64,000 nt of DNA from Granulicella sp. L60. Lineage in GTDB: Bacteria > Acidobacteriota > Terriglobia > Terriglobales > Acidobacteriaceae. The translations under genes were made by a program, and so were the position numbers. This document shows, in pieces, positions 61,435-64,000 of the stretch (positions are counted from its first letter, which is position 1; every line of letters starts with the position of its first letter). The notes beneath the pieces are model-generated. The model was not told the DNA's origin and made no database searches. It worked only from the letters and a program-made list of their open reading frames with translations. The stretch is taken from positions 612,278-676,277 of the forward strand of contig NZ_LMUR01000010.1 of NCBI RefSeq assembly GCF_009765825.1, in the 5' to 3' direction.

Positions 61435-61649
61435 CCCGAGTTGAATCGTTAGTCTTTGAAGAGAAAAGTGCAGGGTCGTTGCTCCAGCGGAAGGTTCGCG
61501 TACCGAACCGATTCTACGCGATGGGATGGCGAACTAGTCGCAAAGGATGTGGATTCATGCGGTATCTCGTCTCTTTTCATTCTGATGCTCGAGACGGAAG
61601 ACGCGTGTAAGTCATGGTTCTTGTGGCTCCTGATACCGGATCAGAGGCG

Positions 61650-62594
61650 TTAGTGGAGGAACATCGTTTGATACAAAGTGTCGCGCTGTACCGGCTTGAA
61701 TCCTGCGTCGCGAATGACCTGCCGGAGTTGCTCTTCGGTGGCGGCGTTGAGTTGACCGGGAGGAATGACGCTGCCTGCGTCGTTGCTGCCAAAACGCAGT
61801 GCAACTTGCAGGACCTTCAGGCCTTGTGTCTCCAGGTTGGTTTGGAAGTTTTTGATGTTCTCCAGATACATGCGCGAGATCGCCAATGTTTTCAGGTATT
61901 CCACGGCAGTGGCTTCTTCGAAGCCGCGTAGCGCGGTGCTGTGCGGGGTGAAGCTCCACGGGGTGAATGAGGTGAATCCGCCGGTCTCCTGTTGGAGGTG
62001 ACGGATGGCTTCGAGGTGGTTCAGGCGGTGTTCGAAGGTCTCGCCTGCGCCGAAGATCATGGTAGCTGTGGTGCGCATGCCGAGGCGATGGGCGGCGCGG
62101 TGGATTGCGATCCAATCGTCGGTTTTGCAGTGCTGGCGGGCGCCTTGTTGCTGGACGGCGTCGTCGAGAATACCCGCGTCGTTACCGGGGATTGACGTTA
62201 GTCCGGAGTCGCGGAGGCGGGCTATTGTGTCATGGGTTGTGAGGCCCGAGTGTTGGGCTATGGCGAGGATCTCGCTGGCGGAGAGGCAGTGCAGATCGAG
62301 GGAGGGGAAGCGCTGGCGGATGGTGCGAAAGAGGGCTTCGAACCAGGGGAGGTCGAGGCCGGGGGAGACTTCGCCCTGGAGGGTGATGCCGGTGGCGCCC
62401 ATGGCTATGAAAGGGGCGATTTTATTGAGGATTTGCTCAGGCGTTGCGTGGTTGTAGCGGATGGGGCCGTCGAGGGCGTAGCTGACTACGCCTTCGGGGT
62501 GGAGGCGTTTGCGCAGGGCGTCGGCCTCCATGCCGATCCCAATCAGGTCATCGCTCGCGAAGAGTTCCAGAGCGTCGGTTCGGCTCATTTCCAT
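61650..62594 (-). CDS. MqnC-like protein lacking the radical SAM cysteine motif
   Basis: A 314-residue homologue of dehypoxanthine futalosine cyclase (MqnC), the radical SAM enzyme of the futalosine menaquinone pathway. The match is clear at both ends: LIGIGMEADALRKRLHPEGVVSY, LHCLSASEILAIAQ, TTATMIFGAGET, GGFTSFTPWSF, FQTNLETQGLKVLQVALRFGSND in parts, and GFKPVQRDTLY. However, where MqnC has a NYTN-x-C-x3-C-x2-C segment, this protein runs from SYALDGPIRYNHATPEQIL straight on, with the CxxxCxxC motif absent and about 20 residues missing. The frame is otherwise intact. It cannot bind the usual [4Fe-4S] cluster, so it is probably a paralogue with a changed role or a pseudoenzyme. Confidence 0.85.
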   Translation of the reverse strand: MEMSRTDALELFASDDLIGIGMEADALRKRLHPEGVVSYALDGPIRYNHATPEQILNKIAPFIAMGATGITLQGEVSPGLDLPWFEALFRTIRQRFPSLDLHCLSASEILAIAQHSGLTTHDTIARLRDSGLTSIPGNDAGILDDAVQQQGARQHCKTDDWIAIHRAAHRLGMRTTATMIFGAGETFEHRLNHLEAIRHLQQETGGFTSFTPWSFTPHSTALRGFEEATAVEYLKTLAISRMYLENIKNFQTNLETQGLKVLQVALRFGSNDAGSVIPPGQLNAATEEQLRQVIRDAGFKPVQRDTLYQTMFLH

Positions 62595-62975
62595 ACTTCG
62601 ATTTTACGTTTTTTGCGCAGAAAAAGTTGGTGTGGTGGAATGTGGTTTTTATTGGGGGTTTTTGCGATTTTTGGTGTTTTCACCATGGTAGATTGCTGGT
62701 GAGTTGTGGTGAACTGCATGGCGGGTGATGGTGTTTCGCTGTCATCCATTAGAGGGTGCTGGAGTACGACAGGTTTTTGAAGTTTATTTTCGCGGTGCCG
62801 GTGGGTGTTGGATCTGTGGGTCGGTTACAGCTTTGAGCCATTGACGGCAATCCACTCATCATGTTTTGAGTCCGCAGATGCGCGCAAAGCGAACAGGCTC
62901 TGCCCCATCTTAGAAAGGCTAGTACCTTTCTAACCGTAAAGGAGGACTATGCCTGGCTTGCGGGCATTCGATGAG
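62595..62975. other. Intergenic region between MqnC-like gene and intron, no gene
   Basis: No coding frame. A hairpin with perfect 9-bp arms TTAGAAAGG (62910-62918) and CCTTTCTAA (62925-62933) lies just before the intron's 3' boundary. T-rich and G-rich patches around 62600-62700 may hold the promoter of the MqnC-like gene. Confidence 0.4.
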
Positions 62976-63015
62976 GTCGCGGTAGGGACGATCATTACTG
63001 ATCGCCCCCCGCACA

Positions 63016-63049
63016 GATCCGCACGAGCGCTCATTAGCGCATGCGGCTC
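63016..63049 (-). ncRNA. Group II intron domain V
   Basis: Exactly 34 nt, the canonical length. The minus-strand sequence GAGCCGCATGCG...GCTCGTGCGGATC folds into the lower and upper helices with a terminal loop and a two-nucleotide bulge, the form of the ribozyme's catalytic core. Confidence 0.8.
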
Positions 63050-63925
63050 CTATCTCGGATGGGTGGCGGCGAAGCGGTCAAGAGGCCAAGGATGCATCAC
63101 GCGAGGTGTAGGAAGCCATTGTGCGGCCAGCTTGAGGCGACGGACCCAGGCGTACCGGTGTCTCTGACTACGGCGCTTCAACGCCTGCCCCCAGTAGCGA
63201 AGCACGCGTTCCCGGAACAGCCCGAGGCTATCGAGATTTCCGGGCACAGAGTAGTAGTTGAAGTACCCCTGTACAACTGACCTGAGCCACGCGCCGGTCT
63301 GAGGCACGGGATCATGCATGCGCATCTTTAGTTGCTGCTTGATCTCCTGCAGCTTCTTTCGCATGCGCTTGCGGATCGTCATGCGCCGCACGACATAAGA
63401 CCCGTTCCCGTTCTTCCCGCTGATATGCGTGAAGCCAAGGAAGTCGAAGGTCTCCGGCTTGCCTTCTCCTCTTGGTTTCCGGTTCTGTTCGGCATACCGC
63501 CCGAACTCGATCCGGCGCGTCTTTTCCGGGTGCAACTCCAGTCCGAACTTCCCCAGCCGTTCTTCCAAGCTCTTGCGAAAACGGTCTGCGTCCGTATCCC
63601 ACTGGAAGCCGAGGACGATGTCATCCGCATAGCGGAGAACGATCACCTCGCCTCGCGCACACTTCTTGCGCCAGACGTCCACCCAGAGATCGAACACATA
63701 GTGTAGATAGATGTTGGCAAGGAGCGGTGAGATCACCGACCCCTGCGGAGTACCTGTCTCCGTGTCCGACCATTTCCCGTCCTCCATCACCCCCGCCTTG
63801 AGCCATTTCTGGATCAGGCGCAGGATGCGTCGGTCGGCGACGCGATGCTCGACGAACTTGATCATCCACGCTTTGTCGAGGTTATCGAAGAAGCCTTGGA
63901 TGTCGGCATCGAGTACGTAATTCAC
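63050..63925 (-). CDS. ltrA: Group II intron reverse transcriptase/maturase (frameshifted, 5' part outside)
   Basis: The visible frame gives 291 residues: NYVLDADIQGFFDNLDKAWM, TGTPQGSVISPLLANIYLH, the catalytic RYADDIVLGF, HPEKTRRIEFGR and the maturase X/GIIM region (WLRSVVQGYFNYYSVPGN) up to a stop that abuts domain V. The upstream sequence 63999-63936 encodes the expected YGFRPGRSQHKALDALSYAL in another frame. The two are joined at a run of six A on the coding strand (63930-63935); one A fewer would restore a continuous frame. The GTG at 63925 is therefore not the true start. Either the gene is inactivated or expression relies on slippage at the A-run. Confidence 0.85.
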   Translation of the reverse strand: MNYVLDADIQGFFDNLDKAWMIKFVEHRVADRRILRLIQKWLKAGVMEDGKWSDTETGTPQGSVISPLLANIYLHYVFDLWVDVWRKKCARGEVIVLRYADDIVLGFQWDTDADRFRKSLEERLGKFGLELHPEKTRRIEFGRYAEQNRKPRGEGKPETFDFLGFTHISGKNGNGSYVVRRMTIRKRMRKKLQEIKQQLKMRMHDPVPQTGAWLRSVVQGYFNYYSVPGNLDSLGLFRERVLRYWGQALKRRSQRHRYAWVRRLKLAAQWLPTPRVMHPWPLDRFAATHPR

Positions 63926-64000
63926 CTTCTTTTTTCACGAGCGCGTAAGACAACGCATCCAGCGCCTTATGCTGACTGCGCCCCGGACGAAAACCATATG

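Larger units (their letters stand above)
62976..64000 (-). mobile_element. Group II intron, 3' part (continues beyond the window)
   Basis: On the minus strand the reverse transcriptase frame is followed immediately by a 34-nt domain V (63049 down to 63016), beginning GAGCCGCATGCG and ending GTGCGGATC, with the AGC catalytic triad. Domain VI follows (63012-62979): stem GGGGCGATCA/TGATCGTCCC with GTAA loop, outer GCGG/CCGC pairs and a bulged A in the 3' strand for branching. The 3' splice site is probably after GAC at 62976. The 5' part of the intron lies past position 64000. Confidence 0.82.

Noticed and set aside
1..64000. CRISPR arrays, tRNA and rRNA genes
   Set aside because: No regularly spaced repeat-spacer pattern and no cloverleaf or rRNA core sequences were seen on either strand by reading.

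Overview
The window looks like a chromosomal segment of an Acidobacteriota member, class Terriglobia (the Granulicella, Terriglobus, Edaphobacter type). The reasons are an orphan duplicated MacB/FtsX-type permease, large Oar-like TonB-dependent receptors with N-terminal carboxypeptidase-regulatory-like domains, a VWFA-related protein of the acidobacterial kind, high GC, and Pro/Ala-rich codon usage. This placement is inference from gene content; no rRNA or tRNA gene was seen.

Layout. 1-9.3 kb: truncated ABC permease (+), a TonB receptor with a small Cys-rich secreted partner (-), BON-domain and beta-barrel envelope proteins, two small unknown genes and an orphan PEP-CTERM protein. 9.3-16 kb: M28 peptidase coupled to a 1082-residue Oar-like receptor (-), then a Tat-exported Gfo/Idh/MocA oxidoreductase. 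16-23.7 kb: small and secreted unknowns, an SRAP protein with serine in place of the catalytic cysteine, a YXWGXW-type protein, KdsC, a giant Lhr helicase and a 56-residue DUF5522-like protein. 23.7-31.4 kb: a minus-strand envelope locus (DUF5666-like, Gly-rich Oar-like receptor, VWA protein, TPR protein). 31.4-37.8 kb: VIT-family transporter, EgtB and EgtD for ergothioneine with a Nif3-like and a DUF4136-like gene between them on the other strand, and an ArsR/AHSA1 pair. 38.3-44.8 kb: MreB, alanine dehydrogenase, and an NtrY/NtrX-like two-component system. 44.7-53.2 kb: a polytopic membrane protein, Era, cytochrome P460, then the elongasome genes mreC, mreD, mrdA, rodA. 53.9-59 kb: an RNase E/G with a roughly 760-residue insertion in its S1 domain, then a beta-barrel protein. 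59.3-64 kb: small membrane protein, processive family 2 glycosyltransferase, an MqnC-like protein lacking the radical SAM cysteines, and the 3' end of a group II intron whose reverse transcriptase frame is broken.

Much of the window serves the envelope: outer-membrane receptors and barrels, KDO synthesis, cell-elongation machinery and polysaccharide polymerisation. Between genes lie two families of dispersed elements. One is a palindromic element present as one full and two half copies. The other is a structured element (upstream box, TATACT box, hairpin, two 29-bp-spaced repeats) found in two convergent gene gaps and a candidate undescribed small-RNA or regulatory family.
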